A DNA stretch of 64,000 bases from Thermodesulfobacteriota bacterium (GTDB lineage Bacteria; Desulfobacterota; UBA8473), in assembly GCA_040757775.1 (NCBI GenBank), contig JBFLWQ010000013.1, positions 25,543 to 89,542 of the forward strand. Reading direction: 5' to 3'. The notes below the pieces were generated by a model that made no database searches, was not told the origin of the DNA, and saw nothing but the letters and a program-made list of their open reading frames with translations. Of the stretch, positions 52,145 to 61,586 are shown one piece after another. Made by a program: the position numbers and the translations under genes. Position 1 is the stretch's first letter, and the number at the start of each line of letters is the position of its first letter.

Positions 52145-52540
52145 ATGGAGGCATTTACAGTTAAAACCAGCCAACGGACAGAGATGCTGGATATTACTCA
52201 TCAGATTCGAAAGGCAGTTACTGACAGCAAGGTGAGAAACGGAGTCTGTTGTATCTTTGTTCCCCATACCACAGCGGCTGTTACCATAAATGAGAACGCT
52301 GACCCCAATGTCCCAAAAGATATTTTGACAAAACTTGAAAATCTTGTCCCCCCTGACGACAGGTATCGCCATACCGAAGGGAATTCAGATGCCCATATAA
52401 AAACGAGTCTTGTGGGGTCTTCTGAAACTATCATTGTGGAGGATGGAAGATTGGTATTGGGAACCTGGCAGTCAATATTCTTCTGTGAGTTTGATGGCCC
52501 AAGAAACAGAAGGGTTTGGTTGAAGGTTATAGAAGGATGA
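52145..52540 (+). CDS. yjbQ: YjbQ-family (UPF0047) protein
   Basis: A 131-residue member of the YjbQ/secondary thiamine-phosphate synthase family. Conserved FVPHTTAAVTINENADPNV and HTEGNSDAHIKTSLVGSSE are present, then FCEFDGPRNRRVWLKV. Physiological role is unclear; weak thiamine-phosphate synthase activity is recorded for the family. AAGAGGAGG lies upstream; an alternative start is the ATG at 52137. Confidence 0.9.
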   Translation: MEAFTVKTSQRTEMLDITHQIRKAVTDSKVRNGVCCIFVPHTTAAVTINENADPNVPKDILTKLENLVPPDDRYRHTEGNSDAHIKTSLVGSSETIIVEDGRLVLGTWQSIFFCEFDGPRNRRVWLKVIEG

Positions 52541-52618
52541 TTGGTCGGGGAACTAAAAAGGTCTTGAAATCGTGTCTAAACTGGTTTAGAGTTATCTAAA
52601 CTATGGAGGTGAAAAAAG

Positions 52619-52855
52619 ATGTATAGAGGTATTATCCAGTCGGACCCCTCAATTATGATGGGTAGGCCGGTCATATCTGGCACACGCATCACCTTAGAAC
52701 TCATACTTGAGAAGTTGGCTGCTGGTAAAACGGCTGAGCAAATCCTTGAGGCTTATCCTCGACTGACACAGGAAGCCATTCAAGCTGCTTTGGCTTTTGC
52801 AACAGAGGCGCTACGTGCTGATGTAGTTTACCCTCTGCCGGGGATGGCTCGATGA
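52619..52855 (+). CDS. DUF433 antitoxin (orphaned)
   Basis: A 78-residue DUF433 protein (MYRGIIQSDPSIMMGRPVIS, QILEAYPRLTQEAIQAALAF). GGAGGTGAAAAAAG precedes the ATG. Its stop overlaps the ATG of a DUF5615 gene that ends after 14 codons, so it is an antitoxin without its toxin. Confidence 0.82.
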   Translation: MYRGIIQSDPSIMMGRPVISGTRITLELILEKLAAGKTAEQILEAYPRLTQEAIQAALAFATEALRADVVYPLPGMAR

Positions 52856-52896
52856 AGTTTCTGGCCGATGAGAATATAGATAAGCTAAATCCATAA
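52852..52896 (+). pseudogene. DUF5615 toxin reduced to 14 codons
   Basis: ATGA-coupled to the DUF433 gene and reads MKFLADENIDKLNP-stop. MKFLADENI is the family N-terminus; the rest of the roughly 110 residues is gone. Confidence 0.75.
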
Positions 52897-52957
52897 GGGC
52901 ACCTTCTTGAAATTGGTCTTTGCCATTAATTATAGTTACAGATTGAGATAATAAACA

Positions 52958-54151
52958 ATGCGGATAATTCTATTCACAGGAAAAGGTGGCGTAGGGAAGA
53001 CGACCATCTCTGCAGCCACAGCTATTAAGTGTGCCAAACTCGGCTATAAAACCATAGTGATAAGCACCGATTCGGCCCACAGTTTAGCAGATTCATTTGA
53101 TATGGAAATCGGGAACCAGCCTACCTTTATCACAGATAACCTTTATGGTGAGGAGATAGACGTTAACTATGAAATCAAAAAAAACTGGGGCCCAATCCAG
53201 GGTTTCATACAGGAGTTTTTAAAGTACCGAGGGTTTGAAAATATAATTGCTGAGGAGTTATCTGTATTCCCCGGGATGGAAGAGGTTTTCAGCCTCTTAC
53301 AGTTGAAAGACTTCTATGTAAAAAAAGAATACGATGTTATTATTATAGATTGTGCTCCAACAGGTGACACCTTCAGATTGCTCGCTTTTCCAGACATTGC
53401 AAAATGGTATATGGAAAAGATATTCAATATAGAGAGAACCGTTTTTAAGGCAGTCAGACCGGTAGCGAGGCATCTTGTTGAAATGCCATTGCCCAGTGAC
53501 AGTGTCTTTGAGAGCATGGAAGGACTGTATAATAACCTCATTGGGATGAAGGAACTATTAACTGATCCCGAAATATCCTCTATAAGGCTGGTAATCAATC
53601 CTGAAAAGATGGTAATCAAGGAGTCGCAAAGGGCATATACTTTTCTCAATCTATTCGGTTTTTCAGTGGATGCTGTAATCGTCAATCGAATATTGTCTAA
53701 GGATATAACAGATCCATTCTATACCAAATGGAAACAAATACAAAAAGTGCATTTACAAGAGGTAAGGGAATCTTTTCGCCCCCTGCCTATACTGACATCA
53801 GAATTACTGGACCAGGAGATTATCGGACTGGAACTACTTTCTGACATTGCGGATGCACTTTATAAAAGAGGGGACCCTACAAAGATATTCTACAAGGACA
53901 AACCTATCGAGATAAATGGATCCAATGGCAGTTACTGCCTCTCGGTAAAACTACCCTTTACTACCAAAGAGAACCTGGAGATGTGGACTAAGGGGAATGA
54001 ACTGGTGATTAACATAAAGAACTATAAGAGAAACATTTTATTGCCCAGGGTCTTAGCCTCCCTAAAGCTACTGGATGCGAAGATGGAGGGCGGAAGACTC
54101 AACATAAGGTTTGGAGGTGATAACGATGGAAAAAGAAACCAGAGTTTGTGA
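52958..54151 (+). CDS. ArsA/Get3-like ATPase
   Basis: Deviant-Walker P-loop ATPase of 397 residues. P-loop GKGGVGKTT at residues 7-15, switch I region STDSAHSLADSFD, DCAPTGDTFRLL, and a C-terminal HSP20-like domain (SVKLPFTTKENLEMWTKGNE) as in bacterial ArsA-like proteins. No arsenic genes nearby, so a Get3-like chaperone or other anion/cargo role is more likely than arsenite export. Confidence 0.88.
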   Translation: MRIILFTGKGGVGKTTISAATAIKCAKLGYKTIVISTDSAHSLADSFDMEIGNQPTFITDNLYGEEIDVNYEIKKNWGPIQGFIQEFLKYRGFENIIAEELSVFPGMEEVFSLLQLKDFYVKKEYDVIIIDCAPTGDTFRLLAFPDIAKWYMEKIFNIERTVFKAVRPVARHLVEMPLPSDSVFESMEGLYNNLIGMKELLTDPEISSIRLVINPEKMVIKESQRAYTFLNLFGFSVDAVIVNRILSKDITDPFYTKWKQIQKVHLQEVRESFRPLPILTSELLDQEIIGLELLSDIADALYKRGDPTKIFYKDKPIEINGSNGSYCLSVKLPFTTKENLEMWTKGNELVINIKNYKRNILLPRVLASLKLLDAKMEGGRLNIRFGGDNDGKRNQSL

Positions 54152-54326
54152 TCTTTGTCCCTTACAAAGTCTTATTTCGAGGTTTGCAAAAAGTGATGTG
54201 AGAAAACACCTCTTAGGCGCGAGGAAGGAGATCTTACTGGCAGTCAAATCCTTAATAGAAAGCGAAATAGAGAGAACTGAGGAAAAAACAGGAGGGGGAA
54301 AAACCAGTAAGGTAAAGGTTAGTTAG
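54126..54326 (+). CDS. Small CxxC protein coupled to the ArsA-like ATPase
   Basis: 66 residues from ATG 54126, which has GGAGGT eight bases upstream and overlaps the ATPase by 26 bases. Starts MEKETRVCDLCPLQSLISRF, then a helical charged region. Similar small Cys-pair proteins follow ArsA-like genes in some bacteria; function unknown. Confidence 0.65.
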   Translation: MEKETRVCDLCPLQSLISRFAKSDVRKHLLGARKEILLAVKSLIESEIERTEEKTGGGKTSKVKVS

Positions 54327-54354
54327 AAGAGAGAGTAGACTTGGTAAGAGAATT

Positions 54355-55611
54355 ATGAGATTCATAGCAGATTTCCATGTCCATTCCAGGTATAGCAGGG
54401 CAACCAGCAAGGATATGGGAGTTGAAACCCTGGGCAAGTGGGCAGAGATTAAAGGGATCACCCTGTTGGGGACTGGAGACTTTACCCATCCCCTGTACTT
54501 TGCTGAACTTAAAGCGAAACTTGAACCTTCTGACGGTAACCTTCTAACCTTAAAGAACGGAAACAAAAACGTCCGCTTTGTCCTGACTACGGAGGTAAGC
54601 AATATCTTCTCTCAGGCAGGGAAGCTCCGTAAGATTCATACCCTCATCTTTGCTCCTACCTTAGAGGTAGTAGAAAAGATAAACGCAAAATTGGGGAGGA
54701 GGGGCAAGCTTGGTTCCGACGGCAGGCCCATCTTTGGATTCCCTGTCAAAGACATGGTCAAGCTGGTATTGGATACATCTGAAGACTGCTTTCTTGTACC
54801 TGCCCACGCATGGACCCCCTGGTTCTCTCTATTCGGGGCTAACTCAGGTTTTGATTCTATGGAGGAGTGCTTCGGGGATCAATCCAAGTATATACATGCT
54901 ATCGAAACCGGTTTGTCTTCTGACCCGGAGATGAACTGGAGACTTTCTGCTCTGGACAGAATTGCCCTGATCTCCAATTCTGATGCCCATTCGCCCAACA
55001 AAATAGGCAGGGAAGGAAATGTCTTTGATTGCGATTTAAACTATAATCAAATTATAAAGTGTCTGAGAGAAAAGGATAGAAGTAAGCTGCTCTTTACCGT
55101 AGAATTCTTCCCTGAGGAAGGAAAGTATCATTACGATGGACACAGAAACTGCGGCATCCTTTTTTCTCCATGGGAGAGTGAAGATAACGGTAATATATGT
55201 CCGGTATGCAAAAAAGGGCTTACTATCGGGGTGATGCACCGCGTGGAAGCCCTCTCGGATCGCCCCAGGGGTTTTCTGCCAGAAGGGGCAATACCTGCAA
55301 TGCATATGGTTCCGCTGGAGGAAATCATAGCTGAAGTCTTGGGATGCGGGGTAAATACAGCCACAGTGAGAAGAGAGTATGAAACGATGATCGCAAAGGG
55401 GGGAAATGAGTTCAACATCCTTTTAGATCTATCCAGGGATGAACTGACCGGACTTGCCCAACCAAATATTTTAGAAGGAATCATGAAGGTAAGAGAAGGA
55501 AAACTGAAGATTACACCGGGATATGATGGTGTTTATGGAAAGATCAGTGTGCAGGGGAAAGAAGGAGAAGAGACAAAAGAGGAAGAACCAAAGCAGATGG
55601 AGTTGTTTTAA
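54355..55611 (+). CDS. Endonuclease Q-like PHP-domain protein
   Basis: A 418-residue protein with an N-terminal PHP phosphoesterase domain (DFHVHSRYSRATSKDM, TGDFTHP, PAHAWTPWFSLFG, SNSDAHSPN) giving metal-binding His/Asp, a zinc-finger-like segment (CGILFSPWES...CPVCKKG) and a C-terminal domain ending in a Lys/Glu tail. This is the pattern of endonuclease Q, which nicks DNA 5' of deaminated bases. EndoQ is mainly archaeal with some bacterial members. GAGAATT precedes the ATG. Confidence 0.82.
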   Translation: MRFIADFHVHSRYSRATSKDMGVETLGKWAEIKGITLLGTGDFTHPLYFAELKAKLEPSDGNLLTLKNGNKNVRFVLTTEVSNIFSQAGKLRKIHTLIFAPTLEVVEKINAKLGRRGKLGSDGRPIFGFPVKDMVKLVLDTSEDCFLVPAHAWTPWFSLFGANSGFDSMEECFGDQSKYIHAIETGLSSDPEMNWRLSALDRIALISNSDAHSPNKIGREGNVFDCDLNYNQIIKCLREKDRSKLLFTVEFFPEEGKYHYDGHRNCGILFSPWESEDNGNICPVCKKGLTIGVMHRVEALSDRPRGFLPEGAIPAMHMVPLEEIIAEVLGCGVNTATVRREYETMIAKGGNEFNILLDLSRDELTGLAQPNILEGIMKVREGKLKITPGYDGVYGKISVQGKEGEETKEEEPKQMELF

Positions 55612-55665
55612 AGGCGGTATGACTTATCTTAATAAAGAAACGTACTAATACTCTAAGGAGGATTT

Positions 55666-56196
55666 ATGAAGCTGTTTAATAAAAAGGGTGATGAAGGATA
55701 CACCAGTATGCTGTATGGTCAGAGAATACGCAAATCCGACCCGAGACCTGAAACCTACGGGACCCTGGATGAAGCCAATTCCACGTTGGGTTTTGCCAGA
55801 GCCCTTTCCAAGAACAACAGAGTTAAGGAGATTATTTATAAGGTTCAGGAAATGCTCTTTGTGGTGGGGGGAGAATTGGCCACCGATCCCAAAGATTATG
55901 GAAAGCTAAAAAATAAGATTGGAGAAGATGACGTTCAGGAGCTGCAAAATCTTATTGAAGAGATGGAAGATAAGGTAAAGTTGCCCAGGAGCTTCATTAT
56001 ACCGGGGACATCTCTGGTCTCCGCTTCTCTGGACATGGCACGTACTATAATCAGAAGGGGAGAAAGGAGAGCTGTCAGGTTAAAGGAAGATAATCTTTTG
56101 CTCAACGATAAGATACTGGCATACCTTAACAGATCAGCAGATTTGATATTCATTTTGGCCCGCTATGAAGAATCACTTGATGGAGGGGGTATATGA
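55666..56196 (+). CDS. PduO-type cob(I)alamin adenosyltransferase
   Basis: ATP:cob(I)alamin adenosyltransferase of 176 residues that makes coenzyme B12. Motifs: KKGDEGYTSMLYGQRIRKSD (ATP-binding), YGTLDEANSTLGFAR, and RTIIRRGERRAV with the conserved Arg. AAGGAGG precedes the ATG. It would load the acyl-CoA mutase of this genome. The stop overlaps the next ATG. Confidence 0.93.
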   Translation: MKLFNKKGDEGYTSMLYGQRIRKSDPRPETYGTLDEANSTLGFARALSKNNRVKEIIYKVQEMLFVVGGELATDPKDYGKLKNKIGEDDVQELQNLIEEMEDKVKLPRSFIIPGTSLVSASLDMARTIIRRGERRAVRLKEDNLLLNDKILAYLNRSADLIFILARYEESLDGGGI

Positions 56197-57059
56197 TAAT
56201 AGACTTCCACACCCATATATTCTCCAAAGAGGTGAGGGAAAATCTGGATAAGTACCGGAAAAAGGACCCTCTTTTCCGCTTATTATTTGGCGGAGAGCGG
56301 TCCAATATGTTGGGAGAATCAAAGAAGGTTGGCATGATAGGTGCTGAAGAACTGGTAGCTTCTATGGACAGGTCAGGCGTAGACAAGAGTGTAGTATGCG
56401 GTTTTGCGTGGTCAGATCAGGGACTGTGTAAGGATGGGAATGATTACATCCTGGAATCTGTTAAAAGATACCCTGACAGGCTTATAGGTTTTGCTTCCAT
56501 TCAGTTAAGGGGTAAAAATAAAACGGTTAAAGAGATTGAGCGATGCGTCGGGCTGGGTTTGAAAGGCGTTGGTGAAATCGTTACAGAGGCTCACAGGGTA
56601 GCTATAGATGACGAAAAGATCATCCGTCCTATCGTGGAGGCTGCAAAGGGGCTCAATGTCCCAATTATGGTTCATACCAATGAAACTGTAGGTCATTACT
56701 ACGTAGGAAAGGCAAAAACAGAGATTAAGCAGTATTATGATTTTATCCTTTCTTATCCTGACGTCGATATTGTTCTTGCCCACTGGGGAGGAGGGCTCCT
56801 GTTTTATGAACTGATGCCAGAGGTAGCTAGGGCAGCAGGAAGGGTATACTATGATACTGCTGCATCTATCTTTTTATATACCTCCAGGGTATATCCTGTT
56901 GCAGTGCAGATAATCAGTGCAGAAAAGATTCTATTTGGCACTGATTATCCTCTGATAGACCAGAGAAGATACAGGAAGCAGATAGAGAACTGCGGCATTT
57001 CCAGGGAGGAGATTGACAAGATATACGGAGAAAATGCAAAAAGATTGCTGAGGTTATAG
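56193..57059 (+). CDS. Amidohydrolase-family (TIM-barrel) metal enzyme
   Basis: 288 residues, amidohydrolase_2 family. Metal ligands DFHTHIF at the start, VHTNETVGHYY and LAHWGGGLLFYE in the middle, FGTDYPLID near the end. Many members decarboxylate or hydrolyse carboxylates. Overlaps the adenosyltransferase by four bases; substrate unknown. Confidence 0.85.
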   Translation: MIIDFHTHIFSKEVRENLDKYRKKDPLFRLLFGGERSNMLGESKKVGMIGAEELVASMDRSGVDKSVVCGFAWSDQGLCKDGNDYILESVKRYPDRLIGFASIQLRGKNKTVKEIERCVGLGLKGVGEIVTEAHRVAIDDEKIIRPIVEAAKGLNVPIMVHTNETVGHYYVGKAKTEIKQYYDFILSYPDVDIVLAHWGGGLLFYELMPEVARAAGRVYYDTAASIFLYTSRVYPVAVQIISAEKILFGTDYPLIDQRRYRKQIENCGISREEIDKIYGENAKRLLRL

Positions 57060-57062
57060 AAC

Positions 57063-59666
57063 TTGAAAGATTATCAAAGGTTAAAATTGGAAAACGGCAT
57101 GACGCTTATTTTAAAAGAAAACCGTTCTGCCCCTGTAGTTGCCCTTCAGATGTGGGTAAAGGCTGGCAGTGGTGATGAAACAGACAGGGAAGCTGGTATC
57201 TGCCACATAATAGAGCACATGCTCTTTAAGGGTACAGAAAAGAGGGGAGTGGGAGAGATTGCCTATGAGATAGAGTCCTCGGGTGGAGAGATCAACGCCT
57301 ACACATCATTTGATGAAACAGTCTATCATATAGTAATAGCCAGCAGATTCTTCGACCTTGGGCTTGACGTACTCTCCGATGCCGTAAGACATCCCTCTTT
57401 TAACCCAACAGAGCTGGAAAAAGAGAAAGAAGTCATCATGGAAGAGATCAAGCGGTGCGAGGACCAGCCTATGGTAAAATTAACGCAAGCCCTCTTCTCT
57501 ACCAGCTATAATCTACATACATACCGTCGCCCGATAATCGGTTTTGAAGATACAGTAAAGAGTTTTACCAGAGGCAATCTTCTGGATTTTTATAAGAGAT
57601 GGTATACCCCGAGCAATATTACCCTTATAGTAGTTGGAGATATTGAGAATACTGCTGTCTCTCCTAAAATAGAACTGGCATTTAAAGATTTTACATCAAA
57701 TCAAGGAACCAGTCAGGGCAGAGTTCAGGAATTGCCTCAGAAAACCATAAGAAGCAGCGTTATGATTGACAATGTAATGGAAGGTTACATGAGCGCGGCA
57801 TTCCATATCCCTGGTATCAACCACAAAGACACCCCAGCCCTCGATATACTTTCCTTTATACTGGGTAACGGCGATTCTTCACGGTTATACAAGGAGGTAA
57901 AAGACCGGAAGGGACTTGTATATAACATATATTCCTATAGTTTTATGCCTAAGGAACCAGGGCTTTTAGTCATAACCAGTGTAATGGAAAGCGAGAAATC
58001 CAGGGATGCCCTGGCAGCTATATTAGAGGAGACGTACAGATTAAAGTCCGAAAAGATAAACGATAATGAATTAGAAAAGGCCAAGCTAAATATCGAGAGT
58101 GAATTCCTATATGGCAAGGAAACAGTCCAGGGGCAGGCCAGACAATTGGGGCATTTTGACGTAGTAGCAGAGAATATAAATTTTGAAAAGGAATACATCA
58201 ACCTGATATATAAGGTTAAAAACCATGACATTATGAGAGCAGCAAAAAGGTATCTAAAGAATGAAAACCTGACGGCTGTCTTTCTGCTGCCTCATGGAAA
58301 TGGAGATGACATAAACGAAGACTTAATCAAGGATATCGCCTCAAAAAAAGAGAGTAAATCGAGGTGCCGCTATCCAAAACCCTGTAAAAAAGGGGTGGAA
58401 CAGATAGAAAAAATAACTATGGAAAATGGTATGACGCTTTTGATTAAGGAAGACCATTCTACCCCTATTGTTGCAATGAGAGCAGTTTTTTTAGGAGGGC
58501 TGCGGTTTGAAAAGAAGAGATTGAACGGGGTAAATAACTTCATAGCAGAAATGCTTACCAAGGGAACCAGGGATCGTAATGCCCTTGAAATCGCTCAACT
58601 GATTGAATCCACTGCAGGAAGTATCCATGGGTTTTCAGGCAGGAACAGTTTTGGTTTAACCTCTGAAATTTTGAGCAGATTCTTTGACACAGGATTAAGG
58701 CTCTTCTCAGATATCATAATCAATCCCACCTTTGATCAGGCTGAATTAGAGAAGGAAAGGACAGATATACTAGCAGCCCTGAAACAGCAAGAGGATAATC
58801 TTGCCTCCTACACCTTTAACATCTTTGCCAAAACCCTGTACAATTACCATCCTTACGGGATGAATATACTGGGCACGAAAGAATCTATACTCAATATGAC
58901 CCGGAATGATCTAATAGATTATTACAGAACTTATGCCAGTCCAAAAAACCTGGTTCTGAGTATAGTCGGTGATGTCAGGGCAGATGACACCATTAAAAAA
59001 GTAAAACAATTTTTTCAGGATTTTGCAGCCACTAATTTTAAAATTCCAAAAATCTTGAAGGAGGCCCCCCCGGAGTGCATTAAAAATGTGGAGGAGTACA
59101 AGGATAAAAAACAGGCACATATTGTCCTGGGATTTTTGGGAACAACGATATACAGCCCTGACAGGTATGCTCTGGAGGTTCTTAATACAGTCCTGTCAGG
59201 ACAGGGAGGAAGGCTCTTTATGGAACTCAGGGACAAACTGAGCCTGGCGTATGCTGTCGCCTCTTTCTTCCAGGATGGTATAGACCCTGGTTTTATAGGG
59301 GTTTATATCGGTACCAGCCCTGAAAAACTGGATACAGCCATCGATGGTATAAAGAAGGAGCTTAAAAAGGTTAGAGAGAAGAAAATAGACTCTGCGGAGT
59401 TAGAACGGGCAAGGAGATACCTTCTTGGCAGTTTCGAGATCGGTTTACAGACAAACTCTGCCAAGTCAGCCACTATGGCATTTGGCGAAAGATATGGTCT
59501 GGGATACTCCTATTTTATGGAATACCCTGAAAGAATAGCTGAGGTAACCAACGATGATGTCCTGCGAGTAGCAAGGAAATACCTCGATCTGGACAGGTAT
59601 TCTCTTGCAGTGGTTAGTCCACCCAGGGGGAGTGTGTGTGTACACATGAACGGACTACATGGATAA
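57063..59666 (+). CDS. Double-domain M16 zinc peptidase
   Basis: 867 residues made of two M16 halves. The N-terminal half has the inverted zinc motif HIIEH (His48, Glu51, His52) and the downstream EEIKRCEDQP Glu. The C-terminal half (from about residue 455, ITMENGMTLLIKEDHSTP) lacks it (NNFIAEML), so it is the inactive partner domain, giving a fused dimer. No signal peptide is seen at the TTG start chosen here; an upstream start is closed by the previous stop. Possible role in cytoplasmic peptide clearance. Confidence 0.9.
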   Translation: MKDYQRLKLENGMTLILKENRSAPVVALQMWVKAGSGDETDREAGICHIIEHMLFKGTEKRGVGEIAYEIESSGGEINAYTSFDETVYHIVIASRFFDLGLDVLSDAVRHPSFNPTELEKEKEVIMEEIKRCEDQPMVKLTQALFSTSYNLHTYRRPIIGFEDTVKSFTRGNLLDFYKRWYTPSNITLIVVGDIENTAVSPKIELAFKDFTSNQGTSQGRVQELPQKTIRSSVMIDNVMEGYMSAAFHIPGINHKDTPALDILSFILGNGDSSRLYKEVKDRKGLVYNIYSYSFMPKEPGLLVITSVMESEKSRDALAAILEETYRLKSEKINDNELEKAKLNIESEFLYGKETVQGQARQLGHFDVVAENINFEKEYINLIYKVKNHDIMRAAKRYLKNENLTAVFLLPHGNGDDINEDLIKDIASKKESKSRCRYPKPCKKGVEQIEKITMENGMTLLIKEDHSTPIVAMRAVFLGGLRFEKKRLNGVNNFIAEMLTKGTRDRNALEIAQLIESTAGSIHGFSGRNSFGLTSEILSRFFDTGLRLFSDIIINPTFDQAELEKERTDILAALKQQEDNLASYTFNIFAKTLYNYHPYGMNILGTKESILNMTRNDLIDYYRTYASPKNLVLSIVGDVRADDTIKKVKQFFQDFAATNFKIPKILKEAPPECIKNVEEYKDKKQAHIVLGFLGTTIYSPDRYALEVLNTVLSGQGGRLFMELRDKLSLAYAVASFFQDGIDPGFIGVYIGTSPEKLDTAIDGIKKELKKVREKKIDSAELERARRYLLGSFEIGLQTNSAKSATMAFGERYGLGYSYFMEYPERIAEVTNDDVLRVARKYLDLDRYSLAVVSPPRGSVCVHMNGLHG

Positions 59667-59671
59667 GCCAT

Positions 59672-60205
59672 TTATCGGAGTGCCCTCTCCCTTTTTTCTA
59701 ATTGAATCTCCAGATTCTTCAAAAGCTGGATATCTTTTTTTAACTGCTCGTTATCTTTCTTTAACTGTTCATTCTCCTGAAAAAGCCTGCCCTTATCTGC
59801 CTGGGCTTTATCAGCCAGCAGTCGGTCAGAGCCGCTCTTTACCTTGTATGCCTGCATGTCATCAATGATCTTGATAAACATTTCAGAAAGGTTGCGCCAT
59901 TTGCTCTTAGGATAGCTTTTAACCAGCAGTTCGAATGCTGTCTTCGCTTTTAAATAGTCAGCCGTTACCTTAGAGTTATCCAAATATGAAACAGCATCGT
60001 GAAAAAGATCCGTGTCGGATATCGATCTGTCGATTACTGGCTTATCTTCGACTACGGGCTTATCTTTGGCTAAGGCATTATCTATAGTTATCGGAACTGC
60101 CTTCGGAGGGCTAACATCTCTGTCGGGAAAGGTTGGCACAGCAGAAGCACATGCCGTTAAAAACATAACTAACAGGAAAAGGACAAACCATCTTTTTCTA
60201 TCCAT
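59672..60205 (-). CDS. Lipoprotein with C-terminal coiled coil
   Basis: 177 residues: lipobox FLTACAS at about residues 12-18, a Pro/Asp-rich linker, a helical region (TAFELLVKSYPKSKWRNLSE) like tetratricopeptide parts of YbgF/BamD proteins, and a C-terminal coiled coil of repeating EQLKKDNEQLKKD. Overlaps the end of the cyclase gene if the upstream Met at 60229 is used. Probably an envelope scaffold; not recognised further. Confidence 0.7.
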   Translation of the reverse strand: MDRKRWFVLFLLVMFLTACASAVPTFPDRDVSPPKAVPITIDNALAKDKPVVEDKPVIDRSISDTDLFHDAVSYLDNSKVTADYLKAKTAFELLVKSYPKSKWRNLSEMFIKIIDDMQAYKVKSGSDRLLADKAQADKGRLFQENEQLKKDNEQLKKDIQLLKNLEIQLEKRERALR

Positions 60206-60221
60206 AACATCGTTCCCTGTA

Positions 60222-61547
60222 TCAGGCATGTTCCGGGAGTTTCACATAATTGCTGCCAGGTAATGTTTTTGCATATTCCTTCAACTCTGCAGCCATCTTT
60301 GCCATGTCAAGGGGGTTTTTAAAACGGGTCCCGTCATCGGTCACTATAGCAATAGTTATAGTGAGGAGAGGAAATTTTTGCTGAACACCCTTTCTGTCCT
60401 TCCCGACGATGAAACCTTTCTCTCTGTCTCTATCGCTGTAAAATATCGGGATATGTTGGTCAAACTCCGAAACAACCTGCTTACATATCTGTTCTGCCTG
60501 CATGGGTTCGGAAATAAAAACAAAATCATCACCCCCAACATGACCGACAAAGGCATCTTCCTGTTCTGAAACCCTTATCTGACTCGTCAGGATATTTGCC
60601 ACTTCTTTGATGACTTCACTGCCCCATGCATAACCGTATTTATCCGCAAAGGGTTTAAAGTTATCAAGATCAACATGACAGAGGGAAAAACTTTTTTTCT
60701 CTGACAGCCGTTTTTTAATTTCTTCCTCGATTGCAATATTACCGGGAAGCCGGGTTAGAGGAGATGCATCAAGATTAAGCGCCTCGAGTACCTTGAGACG
60801 TTCTGCCATGAAAGTAAAGGCGCTGGCTAAACTACCTATTTCATCATGGCGGTTAATGGTAAGGTCATAATCGAACCGCCCTTCGGCAATCATGCCTGTC
60901 CCTTTTTCGAGCTTCCTGAGTGGTATGGAAATATTATGGGTAATCACAAAGGCAAGGGAGAATCCTGCGACCAGACTTATAACGCTGAGAATGGCTGTCA
61001 TCCTGGATGCCTTGATGCCTCGTACCTTAATAAGGTTCATACGCGCATCAATGTCCTTTTCAGCCTTATTCTGGATGGCACGCAGATACGATGCCATATC
61101 ATCTATCATTTTTTTGCCATTTCCTTCAGAGACATTTAAGGCATCCTCAACACGATTTTCTTCGACCAGTGCTATTTCCTGATGAAAGAGTTCTTCATAC
61201 TGATTATGGAGCGATGCCAGTTTTGAAAGCATCACCGTCATACCGGAAAGACGATTTTTTTTGAGATTATTCATTCTGTTACTGAATTCATGGCTTCGTA
61301 TCCAGAATATCTCTGCAAGGGACAGGTCTTTAAGAATCAGATATTTTTTTTCGGCACTTTCCTGGGCAAGCAGGGCATCCATCATCGCCTTGCTGGTTTC
61401 AACTACCATAAAATCCTGATTGATTATGGTGTATGCCAGTTTATTCAGGTTCTGTAAACTGACTACAGCATAGGTACTCGCAAGGACAGTCAATAGAACC
61501 ATAGCCATATAACTAAAGAGCAGCTTTCTCTTTATGGTCAGCTTCAT
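60222..61547 (-). CDS. Membrane diguanylate cyclase-like protein (GGDDF)
   Basis: 441 residues: first membrane span at about residues 8-30, a four-helix-type periplasmic sensor (to about 180), second span, a HAMP domain (ITHNISIPLRKLEKGTGMIA, EIGSLASAF) and a GGDEF domain with GHVGGDDFVF as the active loop and the substrate-binding DLDNFKPFADKYG. GGDDF departs from GGD/EEF by one conservative residue, so activity is plausible but unproven. No EAL domain. Followed by the coiled-coil lipoprotein in the same direction. Confidence 0.82.
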   Translation of the reverse strand: MKLTIKRKLLFSYMAMVLLTVLASTYAVVSLQNLNKLAYTIINQDFMVVETSKAMMDALLAQESAEKKYLILKDLSLAEIFWIRSHEFSNRMNNLKKNRLSGMTVMLSKLASLHNQYEELFHQEIALVEENRVEDALNVSEGNGKKMIDDMASYLRAIQNKAEKDIDARMNLIKVRGIKASRMTAILSVISLVAGFSLAFVITHNISIPLRKLEKGTGMIAEGRFDYDLTINRHDEIGSLASAFTFMAERLKVLEALNLDASPLTRLPGNIAIEEEIKKRLSEKKSFSLCHVDLDNFKPFADKYGYAWGSEVIKEVANILTSQIRVSEQEDAFVGHVGGDDFVFISEPMQAEQICKQVVSEFDQHIPIFYSDRDREKGFIVGKDRKGVQQKFPLLTITIAIVTDDGTRFKNPLDMAKMAAELKEYAKTLPGSNYVKLPEHA

Positions 61548-61586
61548 CCCACAGACCTTAATAATCCCATTGTAAACTTGGAACAA

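Noticed and set aside
52958..54151. Arsenite-pump ATPase with an ars operon
   Set aside because: No arsB, arsC, arsD or arsR-like gene nearby; ArsA/Get3-like is the safer name.
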